Source: Acidobacteriaceae bacterium
Lineage (GTDB): Bacteria > Acidobacteriota > Terriglobia > Terriglobales > Acidobacteriaceae
Direction: 5' to 3'
Assembly (NCBI GenBank): GCA_003166055.1
Contig: PMWR01000541.1
Span: 1-6,674 of the forward strand
Length of the DNA stretch: 6,674 nucleotides
Within the stretch, counting starts at the first letter, position 1, and the number at the start of each line of letters is the position of its first letter. Position numbers and translations under genes: made by a program. The notes below the pieces were generated by a model, which was given only the letters and a program-made list of their open reading frames with translations, did no database searches and was not told the origin of the DNA. Positions 5,465 to 6,674 of this stretch are shown here, piece by piece.

Positions 5465-6607
5465 TCAGGGGTTGGGCACGGTCTCTTCGGTTTCGATGGA
5501 GCGGGCGCTTTCATGGCCGGCCTGATCGATGGAGCTGACGGCGTAGCGATAAGTGTGGCCGGGCAGGACGCTAGCATCGTGGAAGCCGGGCGGGACGATT
5601 GGTTGCGCCGGGGAGATGCGCTGCCATGCGGCATCGCCTTCGCGGCGGTAGACGGCATAGCCGGCCAGGTCGGTGTCGGGGACCGGTTGCCAACTCAGGT
5701 CGATGGCGGTTTCGGTTCCGGCCTCGCCGAGCGTGGCGACGGCGGCGAGTCCCGTTGGGACGGCAGGCGGAAAAACATCGAGGGTCTCGACGCGAACCGG
5801 GGCGGAAAGCGGACCGGCGAGCTCGAGCGTGTGCTCACCAACGGTGACCCGGGCGACGCGCTGGGCTCGATACTCATAGGTCTCGCCGAAGCGAATGTTC
5901 TTGTCGAGAGCGCGGTCGTTCTGGCTGGCTTGGCCGTCGGGTTCCACCAGCAGGCTCTGTTCCACCGGCTCGGGCGGGGGCGCCATGGGGCCCTGCTCGG
6001 ATTTCGGCTTTGCGGCCGGTGGGGTGAGCAGCTTGCGGTGCAGGCGAACGGGAGTGAGGATTGACTCCTGAGGAGCCGGATTCCAGCGCAGTACTACGCC
6101 CGCTTTGATCACGTTCGCCGTCAGGCCGGAGACTGATGGCGGAGCTTCGCCTGCCAGCACGACTGCGGCGTTGGAAAGACCGGCCGAGCGCCCATTGCGG
6201 TTCACCAGTTCAACAAAATAGCTGAGAGAACGCGGCGCGCCCGTGGCGAGATTTTGTGGCAGCGTTTCGGTGAAGGAGCCCGCTGCGCTGGGAGCGAGAA
6301 GAAGGTTGGCGGGCACGGGAACGCAGGACCCACTACCCTCTTTGCGGCAGATGCGGACTGGAATTGCGCCTTTAAGGAGTAGCTTGTCAGTGTTTTTTCG
6401 AGGCATCTTCCAGGTGAGCGCCACTTGATCGCCGGTGCGGATCGCGGCCAGATCGTCGACCGTGTCGGGCAGATTCAGCGAGGGCGGAAGCGGTGCGCCC
6501 GGGGTGCCGCAACCCGTGACCAGGAGCGCGAAAACGAGGGCGGCCGCAAGTTGAAACGGCATTGCGGCTGCCAGGCTGGATCGACCCCGTTTGTGCGCTG
6601 GTGTCAT
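5465..6607 (-). CDS. Putative lipoprotein with three fibronectin type III-like domains
   Basis: A 380-residue exported protein. The N-terminus has a basic region (HKRGR), a hydrophobic core (about 17-30) and a lipobox LVTGC with Cys33 as the lipidation site, so it should be anchored to a membrane facing the periplasm or surface. Three FN3-like units follow, at about 45-152, 155-275 and 280-375. Each has the strand-B tryptophan (W66, W175, W306) and a strand-F tyrosine (near Y130, Y246, Y355). The third is the most typical (IDLSWQPVPDTDLAGYAVYRR, then YRYAVSSIDQAGHES). The second unit is interrupted by a Pro-rich insert at about 196-217. Cys87 and Cys95 in the first unit could form a disulfide. 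No enzyme domain is seen, so binding or scaffolding is the likely role. The ATG at 6607 is preferred over the ATG at 6562 because it keeps the basic signal-peptide region, although its ribosome binding site (AGGG) is weak. The FAH-family gene follows after 26 bp. Confidence 0.85.
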   Translation of the reverse strand: MTPAHKRGRSSLAAAMPFQLAAALVFALLVTGCGTPGAPLPPSLNLPDTVDDLAAIRTGDQVALTWKMPRKNTDKLLLKGAIPVRICRKEGSGSCVPVPANLLLAPSAAGSFTETLPQNLATGAPRSLSYFVELVNRNGRSAGLSNAAVVLAGEAPPSVSGLTANVIKAGVVLRWNPAPQESILTPVRLHRKLLTPPAAKPKSEQGPMAPPPEPVEQSLLVEPDGQASQNDRALDKNIRFGETYEYRAQRVARVTVGEHTLELAGPLSAPVRVETLDVFPPAVPTGLAAVATLGEAGTETAIDLSWQPVPDTDLAGYAVYRREGDAAWQRISPAQPIVPPGFHDASVLPGHTYRYAVSSIDQAGHESARSIETEETVPNP

Positions 6608-6674
6608 TGCCCTACCAGTCTACTGGAGGCGAGTGGGGGTTCGCGAAGATCATGCGTTGGTCTGGCGATAGCGC

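Noticed and set aside
4803..6064. Plus-strand frames opposite the FAH-family and lipoprotein genes (4803-5525 and 5513-6064)
   Set aside because: Both are Gly/Ala/Asp-rich mirror frames of well-supported minus-strand genes, with no recognisable domain.
6608..6674. Tail of another minus-strand gene upstream of the lipoprotein
   Set aside because: Short frames end at 6650-6652 (reading RYRQTNA then stop) or overlap the lipoprotein start with ATGA, but at most 22 codons are visible. The identity and even the frame cannot be decided.

Overview
This 6.7 kb, GC-rich window comes from a bacterial chromosome. The likely source is an acidobacterium (Terriglobia-type) or a similar high-GC soil bacterium. 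That placement is an inference from the GC-rich coding style, the strong AGGAGG-type ribosome binding sites, the gene mix, and the CAGTTGTCAGT-type intergenic repeats. No rRNA or other decisive marker is present. I see no transposase, phage gene, CRISPR array, tRNA or rRNA.

Layout from left to right. (1) The 3' end of hslU (+), the ATPase of the HslUV protease, occupies 1-360. (2) A gap of about 315 bp with short repeats and dyads leads to a small VOC/glyoxalase-fold protein (+, 676-1035). (3) An 81-bp convergent intergenic region holds a 14-bp tandem repeat and a perfect 11-bp inverted repeat. (4) On the minus strand there is a dienelactone hydrolase-family enzyme (1117-1788). Just upstream of it in transcription lies a conserved-looking protein of unknown function (1855-2412). 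The two are 66 bp apart and may be co-transcribed. (5) A transaldolase (minus, 2665-3666) has a strong hairpin terminator at 2613-2646. (6) Divergent from tal, on the plus strand, is an unrecognised three-helix membrane protein (3879-4583). (7) Convergent with it is a minus-strand pair of genes: a lipoprotein with three fibronectin type III-like domains (5465-6607), then a fumarylacetoacetate hydrolase-family enzyme (4611-5438) 26 bp downstream.

The genes are mostly core and housekeeping functions: regulated proteolysis, the non-oxidative pentose phosphate pathway, and two promiscuous enzyme families that act on lactones or on beta-diketone and keto-acid catabolites. They do not form one pathway. 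I found no convincing new biological system. The items most worth a second look are the unknown membrane protein, the unknown protein at 1855-2412 with its in-frame 9-bp duplication, the repeat and palindrome block at 1041-1101, and the pairing of an FN3 lipoprotein with an FAH-family gene.
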